Assembly: GCA_005656395.1 (NCBI GenBank)
Contig: SRSI01000044.1
Location: 1,488,001 to 1,552,000 of the forward strand
Direction of reading: 5' to 3'
Length of the DNA: 64,000 nt
Source of the DNA: Strongyloides papillosus
Lineage: Eukaryota; Nematoda; Chromadorea; Rhabditida; Strongyloididae
The notes under the pieces: generated by a model
What the model was told of the DNA's origin: nothing
The model's database searches: none
Seen by the model: the letters and a program-made list of their open reading frames with translations, nothing else
In this document: piece after piece, positions 19,201-31,706 of the stretch
Numbering within the stretch: the first letter of the stretch is position 1
How the letters are laid out: every line of letters begins with the position of its first letter
Position numbers and translations under genes: made by a program

Positions 19201-20519
19201 TATTTTAATTAATTATTACTGTTCTTATTGTTTATTATTTTAAAGATCGATAAGACCAATAAATATGTTTTACTATAGTATTCTTTATCATATTCTTTAA
19301 CCATTTCATGAGAGTCGCTTTATAATTCACTACTTACAGAGTCCTCGTTCTCTCTCTATCCTCTTCATAATCTTCATCAATTATATCAAAAGCTGGTTGA
19401 ATTCTATAGAAAAGAGCAATAAACAGTTCAGTTTTTTTAATAGCACAACCGATATCTGTAGAGTTTTTTGCAATTAATTGTTCAAAAATTGGAATATTCG
19501 AACATCTTACTCAATTTTTTGATAACATAACCATCGTCATTTGATGCCCAAGATTTTACAGCATTGAAATATTTTAGTTCATTAGTAGAACATAGATATT
19601 GTAGTCGACTTCCATCCTAGTATTCTTCTAAGTTTTGGACATGGCTAACAAAATAATCCGAATAATTTTTTGCTTCTCTAATTTATCATTAACTTTAAGC
19701 TCAGATTTATAATATTTTGCACGTAATTCATTAATACCACTTATCTTCTATAAAATATCAATTAAAAAAAATAAAGTTTTCTTACCTTACTCATAAATTT
19801 GCTCAAATCATAAGCTTTTTTTGTTATAGTAACAGGTGCTGTGGTCGTTGGAGTCTTAGTTGTCGATGTAGTGACTATCGGTTTGATAGATGAAGGCGTT
19901 GTAGCTGCAGTTTTGCCAGTTTTAGATTTCCTAGTTGTAGTTACTTTAGGTTATTTTGTGGGCTTAGTTGTTGTAGTTGTAGGTATTTTAGTTGTAGTCG
20001 TATTTTTTGGAGGTACCTTACGTGTAGTTTTTGGTAATGATGGTTTTTTTGTTGTTTTTTTAGTTGTTATTTTCCTATGAATTATTTTTCTAGGAGTAGT
20101 TTTTCTAGGAGTTGTTCACACAGAAAAAAAAAAGGACACAGGTTTGCATAAAATGTAATAAATTTGTCCCACCAAATAAAATTCAAATTTTCTTTATTTG
20201 CGACTAATTTTATCACAATTATTTTGTAAATGAAAAATTAAAACAATAATTAGTGAATTATTAAAATAAGCTTCTCTTTTTTTAGTATACTATTTTTATT
20301 TTAGAACATAAGTTGTTTTCTACAATACATTTTAAAATACAAGGTTAAAATTTAATTCTATGTAAAATTACAAACACTTTTATAAAAAAAACATTTTTAA
20401 CATATTACAGTACATTTTTTAAATATTTTTAAATCGTTTGAATTATTATAAATTGTATTTTATGAAATTTTCACATTTGATGCTCTAAATTGTTTTCATA
20501 ATGTCTTTTGAACCCCAGA

Positions 20520-21197
20520 ATTTAAGAGTTATCTACATCAAATATGCTACATCTTATGACATTTTGCGCCATCTTTTTTATCAATTTGCCCCATTTTTGT
20601 CATTTTTGCTACATCTTTTTGACCAATTTGCACCATCTTCTTTCAGACGGTAGACATTTGCTTGTCCATGGTTACTCATATTTTTTCCTTTTTTTAATGT
20701 CATTTCGCTTGATCATAAGTGACCACGGGCAAGTTGATTTCCATCGTCTCTTTTTTAACTTAATTAGGGTAGGAGTCGCTGTAAAGTGCATTGCCGTGTG
20801 TGAACTGAATCCAATGGAATAATCAAAAAATAAGTTAGTAAAAAATAAAAAAGAATACTTTTTCGCTTGCCCATATTATGTATTTTCTTAAAAAAACCAT
20901 TTTTGTTACCCAATAGACAAGCGAAAGTCACTTTTTCCAATTCAATTCCACTTTATTTTAATAATATTATTTTACTCTTTAACATACCTAAATTATGTTG
21001 AAGAACATTTTATTTGGTATGAAGGATACATGTCGCAAAAATGTACTAAGATGGTGCAAATTGCTAAAAAAGATGGCACAAAATGTACAAAGATAGCACA
21101 AATTGGTCAAAAAGATGATGCAAAATGTCATAAGATGTAGCAAATTTTACAAAAATGTAGCATATTTAATGTAGTTGACTGTCAAATTCCATTTTCC
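20520..21197. mobile_element. Nested element with 9-bp target duplication (Mutator-like)
   Basis: Flanked by the direct repeat ATGTCTTTT (20511-20519 and 21198-21206); the uninterrupted copy at 51967 has a single ATGTCTTTT at this point, so the 678-bp insert is precisely defined. Its ends are inverted repeats (left GAATTTAAGAGTTATCTACA, right as its reverse complement GGAATTTGACAGTCAACTAC), continuing about 120 bases through repeated CATCTTTTTGACCAATTTGC-like words. A 9-bp duplication is typical of Mutator-like elements. There is no transposase; it carries a further MITE inside. Confidence 0.75.
20653..20929. mobile_element. MITE (about 277 bp), copy 1
   Basis: Inverted ends GACATTTGCTTGTCCATGG and GACTTTCGCTTGTCTATTGG. 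The whole unit matches the reverse complement of 59445-59722 (shared CCACGGGCAAG, GTGAATCCAATGGAATAATC and AAATAAGTTAGTAAAAAA-like blocks). Length is almost identical in both copies. The exact outer ends and target duplication are unclear by a few bases. Confidence 0.75.
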
Positions 21198-22109
21198 ATG
21201 TCTTTTAAAGATCACCTTTAAAAATCAAACTTATGAAAAGTTATAAAATAATATAGATTTTTATTTATAGTAAAAAAATAACTTTTACATATTTTAATTT
21301 AAAATAAAAACGAATACTAAAATAATATTTTTAAATAATAATACTTTGTGTGAGTAAATAATTACTGCTTTTCTTTATTATTGTTGTGAAATTTTTAAAC
21401 TTATTGTCGTTAATAGATTGTTTAGAATAATGATCTTTATTAAAACATCAATAATTTTACACGAAATTGACTTTTAATAGCATATTTTATAAAATAAAAA
21501 AACAAGTTAAGATCAAAATGGGCATAATGTCATAAAAAATATCAAAATTAAAAAAAGTCACATTAATTTAAAAAGTTAAACATATATATCTTTGTAAAAA
21601 AAACGACAAAATCTATGCGACAACCCAATATTTTGTGTTGTTTAAAAATTTTTGCTATTGCTTGATAATTTTAAAATTTGAATAATATTCAATTTTTTAA
21701 AATGGTGGGACATTTTTTTGCATTATAGATAGATTTGTCAAAATTTGTCCTTTTTTTTTCTGTGTGTTTTTCTAGGACTTATTTTTCCGGATAAAGGTTT
21801 TTTTCTAGTCGTAATTTTTAATCGTGAAGTTGTTTTGAATTAGTCTTTTTAGACTTTTTCTATCTACTTTTTAAATTAGCTTGTCTTTTTTGGAAATAAT
21901 TAAGTTCGCCATTTTCAGTTAAAAAACCGATCATAGAATCCTGTTTAATATTATTTTTTAAAGATAGATCATTTTGAAATAAATTTAAAGATTCAGAGTC
22001 ATCACCTTTTACATTACTTTCGAATGCTTGGTATTGATAAAATGATATGGACAAGATAATAAATGTTATATAATAATTACTATAAAAAATATGCATTTTC
22101 ATTCTCATT

Positions 22110-24376
22110 TAAATTTTCAAAAAGTTCCTTTTTTTTGTTTTTATTATTTGCATAATATCAAAAATATGTTATTCGATTATAGTAGGGTAAATTTGTTTTT
22201 TGATTATAAAGCGATTATAAAAAATAATAATATTTTTAGTATCAAAATTATACTTTACGAATTAACAATATTTAATGAGTAATTTAAAGTATTCCTTGTT
22301 TTTATTTGATACATGTGATATATTTAATAATTTACTTTAAAATAATATTTAAATAACGAGCCTCAAATGTTTTACAAATTGAAAATCTGTTTCGACAATT
22401 TTAAATTCATATTTTTTGCTCCAATCTTGTTTGTTTTGCATAATTTTCATAAATAAATAAACAATTGTTTTGCATTATCAACTCAAACTCCTGATAATGA
22501 CAATGTAGCAATTACAGCAATAAAAATGGTTGTTGAAATTTAAATTAAGTTTTGAAAACTAGAAAAATATGGTAAGTATTAGAATTTTAGTGAATCTGTA
22601 GAATTTTTTTATCATTAAAAGTGCAAATACTGGTAGATTATGTTGTTTGTGATAATAAAAATACATTTTTTGTAAAAAAAATAAATTTTTTCTCGGGATG
22701 GCAATGATTATGTTAGAAAACTAGTCTTCATCAACAATCGATAACACCTATTAGCATATGATAATTTCCCATCATTTTTTAATTTAAATCAAAAATGAAA
22801 TTACAATTATTATTAGATAAAATTTAAGTTTGCAAATAAATTTAATATCAATAAATAAGACAGGAATGTTATTAAAAATGATTAAAGTTAGTTATAATAT
22901 TAATAAAATATAAATTCACAAACCACCAATATCAGTATTACATATAATTTATTATCTATTGATACGGTACTCCATTTCAAGTTAAAATATAAGTCGTCGT
23001 TTAGATGGAGAAAGTAGTTTAAAAATGTTCTCTACTATTTTTTCATTTTCAACTTTAAATTTATAAAAACTGTTTTCGCTTCTAGTATGTATTGATTAAA
23101 TATTATATTTATTCTAATTCATTAATTTATCAATAGTAATAGTATTTTACGATGACAAATAACTAGTATATAAGATTTAGTATTGCATGACATAGTTATA
23201 TATATGCTATAATGTCGACCAAGAGTTACTTGGGTAAGTAAGATGTAACCTTTTTTTATTTTGTAATACTTTATAGTTATTTAAGATATATCAACTTTCT
23301 GAATCACTGTTGTTTTATTTGATTCAACTTCACTGGCTATTGGGAGACCAGTATAGAACATTAAATATTTTTCCTCAATTGAAAAATTTTTTGTGGTTAA
23401 AATAGCAGAAACTTATTATATAATTGTATTATATATAAGTACAAAATTGAATATATAAACAGATTATCATTATGCCATATTAAGAATGAATTTATTCTTG
23501 ATAAAATCCTTTGTAATTCTAAAAATGTGATTTTCACATGGAACATCATATAAATAAACTTAAATTGTTATCTATTTTAAATGCACCTTTGAAGCCCTTA
23601 TGATAACATAATTAATAATATAAAAATGAATTAAATAAATGATCTTTAACTTTGTTGAAAATATAATTTAGATTTAACCAACAAATTTATGGATATAGAA
23701 AATAATAAAAATTGGATAAATAAAAAAAGCCGTTAAGTTTTAAATTTAAATAAAATTTAAAATATTTGCAATTAACAAAAAAATTATTAAATTTAGTGCT
23801 ACAAGTTAAATCTGAATTTAGCATGGAAAATCAAAACATCACAAAAACTATTTACTCATAGCATAATGAATTGTTGTTTTAATTACCATTCACTTTGTTG
23901 ATTTTTGACTTTAAAGAAATTTTTTTGTAGCGTATACAATATTTCTTAAAGTAATAAAAATTTAAATTTTGATTTTATTTGATTTATTTTTCTTATACTG
24001 TATAATATTATACCACGATGAGTAAAGCTAGATCAAAAAAAAGTTATATTTTTTAAGATTTTTTCAGTGTTGTCTTTTTTTAATAACCAAAAAAATCTTT
24101 AAATAGGATTAGAATATTAAATCTTTTAAAACTTAATTTTATTCAAATGTGACAAATTAATTTGGTTCTTCGTTATAGATTTCTAGTTATGTATATTTAA
24201 ATATCTTAAAATTAAAAAATTTAAAAATACAGATAAAATTATTAATTACTCTTTTACAATTATTTTAGAAAACAAACTTTTATTGCGATCTAGTTAAAAT
24301 AAACGACACAACTAATCTAAAGTGCGATTTTTAAGTGCAGTTTAAAATATAATAGTAAAATATTTTTATTTGTGTA
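22110..24376. other. Intergenic, nothing recognised
   Basis: AT-rich DNA between the CAP pseudogene and the second CACACAG element. No coding sequence or repeat recognised. Confidence 0.45.
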
Positions 24377-25326
24377 CACACAGAAAAAAAAAAGGACAAA
24401 TTTTGACAAATCTATCTATAATGCAAAAAAATGTCCCACCATTTTAAAAAATTGAATATTATTCAAATTTTAAAATTATCAAGCAATAGCAAAAATTTTT
24501 AAACAACACAAAATATTGGGTTGTCGCATATATTTTGCCGTTTTTTTACAAAGATATATGCTTAACTTTTTAAATTAATGTGACTTTTTTTAATTTTGAT
24601 ATTTTTTATAACATTATGCCCATTTAGATCTTATCTTGTTTTTTTATTTTATAAAATATTCTATTAAAAGTCAATTTCATGTAAAATTATTATTGTTTTA
24701 ATAAAGATCATTATTCTAAACAACTTATTAACGACAATAAGTTTAAAAATTTCACAACAATAATAAAGAAAAGCAGGGATTATTTACTTACACAAAGTAT
24801 TATTAATTAAAAAGCATTATTTTAGTATTCGTTCTTATTTAAATTAAAATATGTAAAAGTTATTTTTTTATTAGAAATAAAAATCCATATTATTTTATAA
24901 CTTTTAATAAGTTTGACTTTTAAAGATGATTTTTAAGAGACATTTATGAAAAAAATTTAAAGTATCAAATGTGAAAATTTCATAAAATACAATTTATAAT
25001 AATTTAAACTATTGAAAAATATTAAAAAAATGTACTGTAATATGTTAAAAATGTTTTTTATAAAAGTTTTTGCAATTTTACATAAAATTAAATTTTAATC
25101 ATATATTTTAAAATGGATTGTAGAAAACAACTTGTATTCTAAAATAAAAATAGTATATTAGAAAAATAGAAACTTATTTTAATAATTGCCAAACTATTGT
25201 TTTAATTTTCCATGTACAAAATAATTGTGATAAAATTATTCGCAAATAAAAAAAATTTGAATTTTATTTGGTGGGACAAATTTACTACATTTTATGCAAA
25301 CCTGTGTCCTTTTTTTTTTCTGTGTG
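24377..25326. mobile_element. CACACAG element copy 2 (950 bp)
   Basis: CACACAG plus A-run plus GGACAAATTTTGACAA at one end, GTGTCC plus T-run plus CTGTGTG at the other, with TA directly outside both ends, as for Tc1/mariner-type insertion. It is inverted relative to copies 1 and 4. It contains ATTGGGTTGTCGCATA at about 24515, resembling the mariner terminus found at 7088/12728. No coding frame. Confidence 0.88.
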
Positions 25327-25990
25327 TAGTCTCGCCTACAAATAACATATTAACAACAATCATAATTAACAATTAACATATATAATAATTAACACTTAAT
25401 ATTAATAACAATCACTAAACAAAACAATATCTATACTTTATAAATTGAATGGCTTTGATGGTATTATCATACTGTTGTTCTCCTATTTGGAATTTATTTA
25501 TTCCTTTTATCACAACTCCTTCACTTAATAATTAATCATCAAAAAGGAATAATTTGTTGTTTTGTTTGCCATTCATTTATTTCGCGTCATTTTTCCTATA
25601 GCTATTTTAATACTTTATTTATCACATTCTTTAGATTTCTTTAGTAAGGAAAAAGTGCTTTTTCCTTGTGAAAATTATTGTGAATATTGTAAAATGAAGA
25701 ATTTGCGCTAAAAGACTTTCACAGTCTTTGTTTTGAAAGGTATAAAAGATGGTGAAATCGGGATTTTATTTAGTTATTCTAAAATGATTTTTTTTATGTT
25801 GGGTGATTATGTGTTTTATAATTTCTTCACTATCCCTACATTTTTTATGTTGTCCCCCCGTTTACGTTACTAATTATTTTATTATTGTAATTTTCATTTC
25901 ATGTTTTTGTGTTTATTATAAAGGAGATAACACCAATCTTAATAAAATTTTTACTTCTTTGAAAAATTTATTTATCAATTTGCTACTTTC
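25327..25990. other. Intergenic, nothing recognised
   Basis: Short spacer downstream of the CAP gene (minus strand). A poly-pyrimidine-rich stretch near 25640-25860 has a small plus-strand frame without family resemblance. Confidence 0.4.
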
Positions 25991-27062
25991 TTAATAATCA
26001 TCCTCGTCTGCATTCCATGCTGGATGAATTTTACAGAAAAGAGCAGTAAAATGTATAGTTTTATTAATACCACAACCAATATGTGTAGCGTTTTTTGCAA
26101 TTAATTGTCCAAATTCGGGATGTAAAAACTTCTCCCATGAGTCATCGACTTCTTCGTTGTCATCATTTCTTGCCCAATAATTTACAGCATCAAAATTATT
26201 TAATTCATTATTAAAATGTATGTATTCTAACATACCCTCGTTTTCATAAGGTTCTAACATACTATTGTTTTTAAAATAATAGTCTGAATACTTTTGTGCT
26301 TCTCTAGCTAACTTATCATCAACAACGAGTTGCTTTCTTCCATATTTCACACGTAATTCATTTATATCATTTATTGACTATAAAATATTAGTTAAAAATA
26401 AATAGTTTAATTTACTTTATTAATATATTTGCTCAAATTATCATGTTTTGGGGTTGTAGTAACAGATGTTGTTGTCATGGGAGGCTTAATTTTTGATTTA
26501 TCAATTGTCGATTTAATGGTTGATGATTTTGTAGCTTTGCTGGTTTGAGTTTTTCTAGTTGCAGTTGTTTTAGGTTTTGGATTAGGCCTAGTTGTTGGAA
26601 GTACAAGTTTTGTAGTTGAAGGTTTACTGTTTGGAAGTACAGGTTTTTTAGTTGGAGGTTGTTTGTTTGGAAGTACTTTACGTGTAGTTTTTGTTGTTAA
26701 TGGTTTTCTATATGGTGTCTTTCTAGGAGTTGTTCCTCTAGGAGTGGTTCTTCTATATAAAGGTTTTTTATTAGTCGTAGTTCTTGGATGAAAAGGTTTT
26801 CTTAAATTGACTTTTTTAAATTTATTCTGTATACTGTGTACATTATCTTGTTTTTGTTGACATAATTAACTCTATCATTTGCAGTTAAAGAACCAATCAT
26901 GAAAACGTGATTAATATTATTTTTTGAAGATAGATCCTTGTGAAGTAGGTTTAAAGAATCAGAATCATAACTTTCTATATCACTTTTAAATGCCTGATAT
27001 TGACGTAATACTATACAGAAGATAATAAATGTAATATTATAATTGCTATAAAAAATGTGCAT
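25991..27062 (-). CDS. CAP-domain (SCP/TAPS) secreted protein with Thr/Lys/Pro-rich linker
   Basis: Exon 1 (27062 to about 26850) codes a signal peptide (MHIFYSNYNITFIIFCIVL) and an acidic segment. Exon 2 (about 26813-26416) is a basic T/K/P-rich linker of about 130 residues (TTPRGTTPRKTPYRK ... VTTTPKHDNLSKYINK). A 38-base intron (26378-26415, GTAAAT...TATAG) leads in phase 0 to exon 3 (26377-25991): NKSINDINELRVKYGRKQ, DDKLAREAQKYSDYY, a NYWAR motif and GQLIAKNATHIGCGI, which match the CAP fold (helix 1, A..W and the Q...A....GCG strand). The exon 1/exon 2 join is not resolved: the linker frame is offset by two from exon 1, the same as in the pseudogene copy, pointing to a conserved intron rather than damage. 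SCP/TAPS proteins are abundant in parasitic nematode secretions; the precise role is unknown. Confidence 0.75.
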
Positions 27063-28591
27063 TCTAAACTCTCATTTTTAAAATTTTAAAGGTTCTTTTT
27101 TATTGTTTTCTTTATTTACTTAGCATCATAAACATATTATTTGATTATTAAAAAGTAAATTTGTTCTTTTAATTGTTAAACATATGTAAAAAAATAATAA
27201 CATTGTCTTGTTTCAAAATTTTTTATTTGATGTAGTCAAAACAAATGTAATAATTTAAATATTTGTAATTTCTTTTAATAAAAATGAATCTTTTCATTAA
27301 TTACATTAGAATAGAATAAAATGAATAATGTTTACTTTTTTGGTAATTGTTAGTATGATTAAAAGAATGTAGTAAACATGCTATTCTTCTCATTTATTTT
27401 GTTTTTTATGATTTAAATTGAAAAACACTAACTTTTTATCTATTTCGTTTACTTTATCAATATCGTACTCTTTTAATATAAATATTTTTTTTATGTTCCT
27501 TTTTCTAAAAAAAAAAGTTTTTATGGTAGTTCGTGGGAAATGCCTTTCAACGATAAATATTTTTATGAACAAAAAATTTATTCTATTTTACTCAGATAGT
27601 AATAATTTCAATAAAATAAACTATAATATTAATAAAATACAATGATTTATAATGAAAGTATTTATTTTAATAATAAAAATTTAACATATTATACTGGAAT
27701 ATCAAAGTCATAATAAGATGATAAGTAAAAATTTAATGATTGTTGCTGGTCTCAGTTCCTATTAAAACAAAAAGACAGATCTGTTATTAAATTTATTTCA
27801 TTAACTAAAACCAACTATATTTATGTAGCCACTTAGAGTGAGACACATTAATTTTAAACATAAAACAATATTATACTTACATAATACAAATAATTAAATT
27901 ATTAGCAATATAAATACAAGATCTCCAAATTTACATTTCAGATAACTAATATTTTAAAATTTATAGAAATGATGAATAAAATCTTTAGAATAGAACCCAA
28001 AATCTTATTTTAAAATTACAAAAGTAAAAACTTCTACTTAAGATATGGCTATATCTTATTGGTGAATTAAAAATATACCCTGTAGATATGTTAAGCGTTT
28101 AGTGTAACTTTTGAATTGAAAACAAAACAACAACAGCAAAGAGCTAAACATAAAAATTCATATTAAGTTTTTGAAAATTATGAAAGTATAATAGCTGTGG
28201 GAATTTCGTAAATTTGAAGAATTTTTAGATCATTAAAAATTCGGATACTAATAAATGATATCGTTTATGATAATTAAATACATATAATATGATAAAAAAT
28301 GAATATTTCCCTCAGAATTTTAATAATTACACTAAAAAATAAATAACAATTTTTGATGGTTAAAAAATTGCTTTTTTGATTAGAATAGAATATTTATTTA
28401 TAAATGTTAGTTTTATTTTTCTTACATATCATTAGAAACGAAACAAAAACATGATAGTTATTATTCCAATTTTAATTTTATAGTCAAACAATCATTAAAC
28501 ATCCGTATTTATGATTTAAATTTGGAAATAATTATCTCTAAAATATAAATTACTGTAATATTTTTTCTTTAAAAAAATACTAAACATTATA
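27063..28591. other. Intergenic, nothing recognised
   Basis: Upstream of the CAP gene; AT-rich, with no convincing coding sequence or repeat. Confidence 0.45.
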
Positions 28592-29554
28592 CACACAGAA
28601 AAAAGGGAAAATTTTTGACAAATCTATCTAAAATGCAATAAAAAGTCCCATCTGTTAAAAAAATCAACATTTATTCAAGTTTTAAAAATTCCAAGCGACA
28701 GCAAAGATGTTTTAAACGATGAAAAATACTAGGTTGTCGCAAAATTTAGCTGCTTTGTTACAAAATTATATATGTTTTACATTTTAAAGTAATGTAACTT
28801 TTTTTTAATCTTAACGTTTTTGATATAATGCTAATCTTAGGTTCTAACTTATTTTTTTGTAATATACTATGAAATACATAATTACAATTCAATTTTGTGT
28901 AAAGCTGTTAATTTTTAACAAAAATTGTTTTTCTAAACAATCTACTAATAACAATAAGTTTAAAAATTTAAAAGATTCACACCATAATAACAGCGAAAGA
29001 CCAAAAACTATTATTTAACCACACAAAGCATTAGTAATTGGAAATATTATTTTAGTATTTTTTCATACATTAAGTTAAAATATGCAAAAGATATTTTTTA
29101 CTATGAATAAAAATTCTTCTATTTTTTTAACTTTACATATATTTAATTTTTAAATAGTACATTTAAAGTCATTTAAAATAATTTTTGGCCTTCAGAATAG
29201 TGTAATTTGATAAAAAGACATATTTTATAATAATTCGAACTATTAAAACTTATTGATAAAATTATTGTGGTATGTTCATAAATGTTCTTTATGAAAGCAT
29301 TTATAATCTTACATAAAATAAAATTATAATTTTGTATCTAAAAATGTATTGTAGAAAACAATCAAAGTTTTTAAATAGCAATAACATAATAAAAAGTAGA
29401 AACTTATTTTAAAAAACTTTAATTATTGTTTTAATTCTTATGTGCGATATAATTGTGATAAAATTAGTCGCAAATCAAGAAAATTTTAATTTTGTTAGGT
29501 GGGAAAAATTCATTACATTTTACGAAAATATGCTTTCCTATTTTTTTCTGTGTG
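28592..29554. mobile_element. CACACAG element copy 3 (963 bp, more diverged)
   Basis: Ends CACACAGAAAAAAGGGAAAA and inverted CACACAGAAAAAAATAGGAA, with TA outside both ends. Same orientation as copy 2 and alignable throughout, including an internal TAGGTTGTCGCAAAATT block (about 28730), but with more substitutions, so it is probably an older insertion. Confidence 0.82.
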
Positions 29555-31706
29555 TAACAATGTTTATTATTGAATGAAATTTATACATATTTTATATTAA
29601 TTTTAGCAAGTGATATTTTTTTATATTTTTTGTAATTTTTAAATGATAGTAAAACACAAAATACATTGCACATTTCTTGATAACTAAATTTGAATTAAAT
29701 AAGTTTGCATTGTTTACCAATTTTACTTTTATGCTGCTTTTTATTAAAGAAGTTGAATTTAATTAAATATGAATATTAATTGTATAACCATAATAAATAT
29801 ACATTTTTTAGCAATTCATTGTTATACATATGATGACAAATGAGTTAATTGTTCATGCTAAGTTAAAGTCCATGTTGAAAAATATTCAATAATTTTTATC
29901 TTACTTAATATAAGTGAACTTGTAGTTGATTTAAAAAGAATGGAATCATTTGTTATTATATGTGACATTTGAATTTTTGAATTATCATTTTACTTGAATA
30001 CTATATTCAGTATTTGATCATAAAAAGTGTAAACTTATGAGAACATTAATAATTTAATTTATAAAAACCTTAAAACATAAATAATAAGAAATTATTCTAA
30101 TTTGAATTATCTTGTAAATGATTTTTTTTTTCTTATTTCTTTTACTTATATCTAATCTTGATTTTAAAAAAACATTTTTTTGGAAAAAAATTCCAAACAT
30201 TGATTTAGTTATATGTTTTCCTACTACAATGTTTACCTAAGAGTTTAAATGCTATCATCAACTAAAGAATTAAAAATATTCAATCATGGAAATAGAACGA
30301 TGTATCGTTAAGCAATGAAAGTTAATTAATGATTATCAATAATATACAAATTTTTTAATTTACTTTTTAGATAACATTTTTTACTTTATGCATTTTATTT
30401 TAGTAAATCGTTAATTTCAACTTTCTTTTTATAATTGAAAAATCATTTATGAAAAAATTATTTTGAAGTATTCTTAATTTACATTAGAATTTGCTATGTA
30501 TGATTTTTACAATCAAATAATAGTTAAGTATCTAAAATGAGAAATATTATTACATTCAATTTACAAGAAAATGTTTTCACTAAAATACATAAATTTATAT
30601 ATTTATTCATATTTTAAATGCAGAATCAAAATATTGTTAGATGGTATATAAAAATTACTTAGCACCTCATTACATTTCATACATAGTAACTGAAGTTATC
30701 TTAAAAATTACATAAAAATAGATTTATCTTTTACAGTACAAAGAAAGAGTCATAAAAATTTATTATATCAATATTCAAAATAATCACTAAACATATTTTG
30801 AAAATATATAAATTTTATAACATTTAACAAAATTAATTTGATTTACTTGATATCAAAAAATATTATAAAATTTAATTTAAATTCTTGTTTTTAAATAATC
30901 GCCTATAAGTTAACTCTACTATATTTACAATATAAATTTACTAAAAAAATACTTATCAAATTAATATTATAGTTTATCTCTAAAATAACCATTGATTATT
31001 ATTTCCAAGTAGTATATGATAACATAGTAAAATGATTGTAATCTTTAACATTATTTGAATGTTTTTAACAGCTACTCTCTAAAAATTATTTAATCTAAAA
31101 TCAAAAGTTTTAATGTTCAAAAATGGAAAAGTAACTTTTTGTTTTAGAATTTCAAATATGACCTAAAAAAGAATAGATTTTAAGAGTAATATTCTTTTTG
31201 TGATACCCAACAATTATTAACCACATAAATACCACACTGTTTCATTATATTGATAAGGAAACCTTTAATAGATAACATAATTAATTATGTTTCTCACTCT
31301 AAGTTTACACAATTTTTATATTGTTTATCAAATAGTTAATTATTAAAAAGTAATTAAAGATTATTAAAAATTTTCGCAAACAATTTATAGTTATTTATCA
31401 ATATTGCTACTTTTATAAGACTTTTTAAAATAACCATCAATGTGCAAAATATTAAATTTTTCTTATCACATATTATTAATCTATAATTTCATAGAAACAA
31501 ACGCTATTAACTTTTCCTTCGAAAATGCTTAACAATAATTTTAAAAGGATAAATATTTCATGGTGTAACAAAAATGTTTATTTTCTCAATTAATATAATT
31601 TTACTTTAATTTTATAACATTAATCGAATATTGATTAATAAAAAATAATTTTTTTTTGTTTTGGGAAGTTAATAATTATAGAAATACTACGTAATTGGAC
31701 GTTCAA
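29555..31706. other. Intergenic, nothing recognised
   Basis: About 2.1 kb of AT-rich DNA downstream of the ammonium transporter (minus strand). No gene or repeat recognised. Confidence 0.45.

Larger units (their letters stand above)
20118..21766. mobile_element. CACACAG element copy 1, 950-bp family with nested insertion
   Basis: Ends are CACACAG followed by an A-run and GGACAC, and the inverted TTTGTCC plus T-run plus CTGTGTG. Outside the nested insertion (20520-21197) it matches the copies at 24377, 28592 and 51967. Orientation is the same as 51967. No transposase frame is seen. The flanks here are TT on both sides rather than the TA seen at the other copies. Confidence 0.85.
19334..22096 (-). 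pseudogene. CAP/SCP-TAPS pseudogene broken by nested transposons
   Basis: A minus-strand relative of the gene at 25991-27062 in the same order. Exon 1 (22096 down to about 21860) begins MHIFYSNYYITFIILSISF. A threonine/lysine-rich linker follows (TTRKKPL at about 21800, then TTPRKTTPRK at about 20110 to KKAYDLSKFMSK), then a GTAAGA...TTTATAG intron and a CAP domain start (KISGINELRAKYY near 19745). A 1.65-kb transposon (20118-21766) splits the linker. The linker has an in-frame stop after TTTTTKPTK, and the CAP domain has a frameshift and stops (for example after VQNLEEY), so the gene cannot make a full protein. The plus-strand frame at 19841-20080 is only its antisense shadow. Confidence 0.8.

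Noticed and set aside
19841..20080. Plus-strand 79-residue valine-rich frame resembling a membrane protein
   Set aside because: It is the reverse strand of the threonine/lysine-rich linker of the CAP pseudogene; ACA/ACT codons read backwards give GTT/GTA/TGT.
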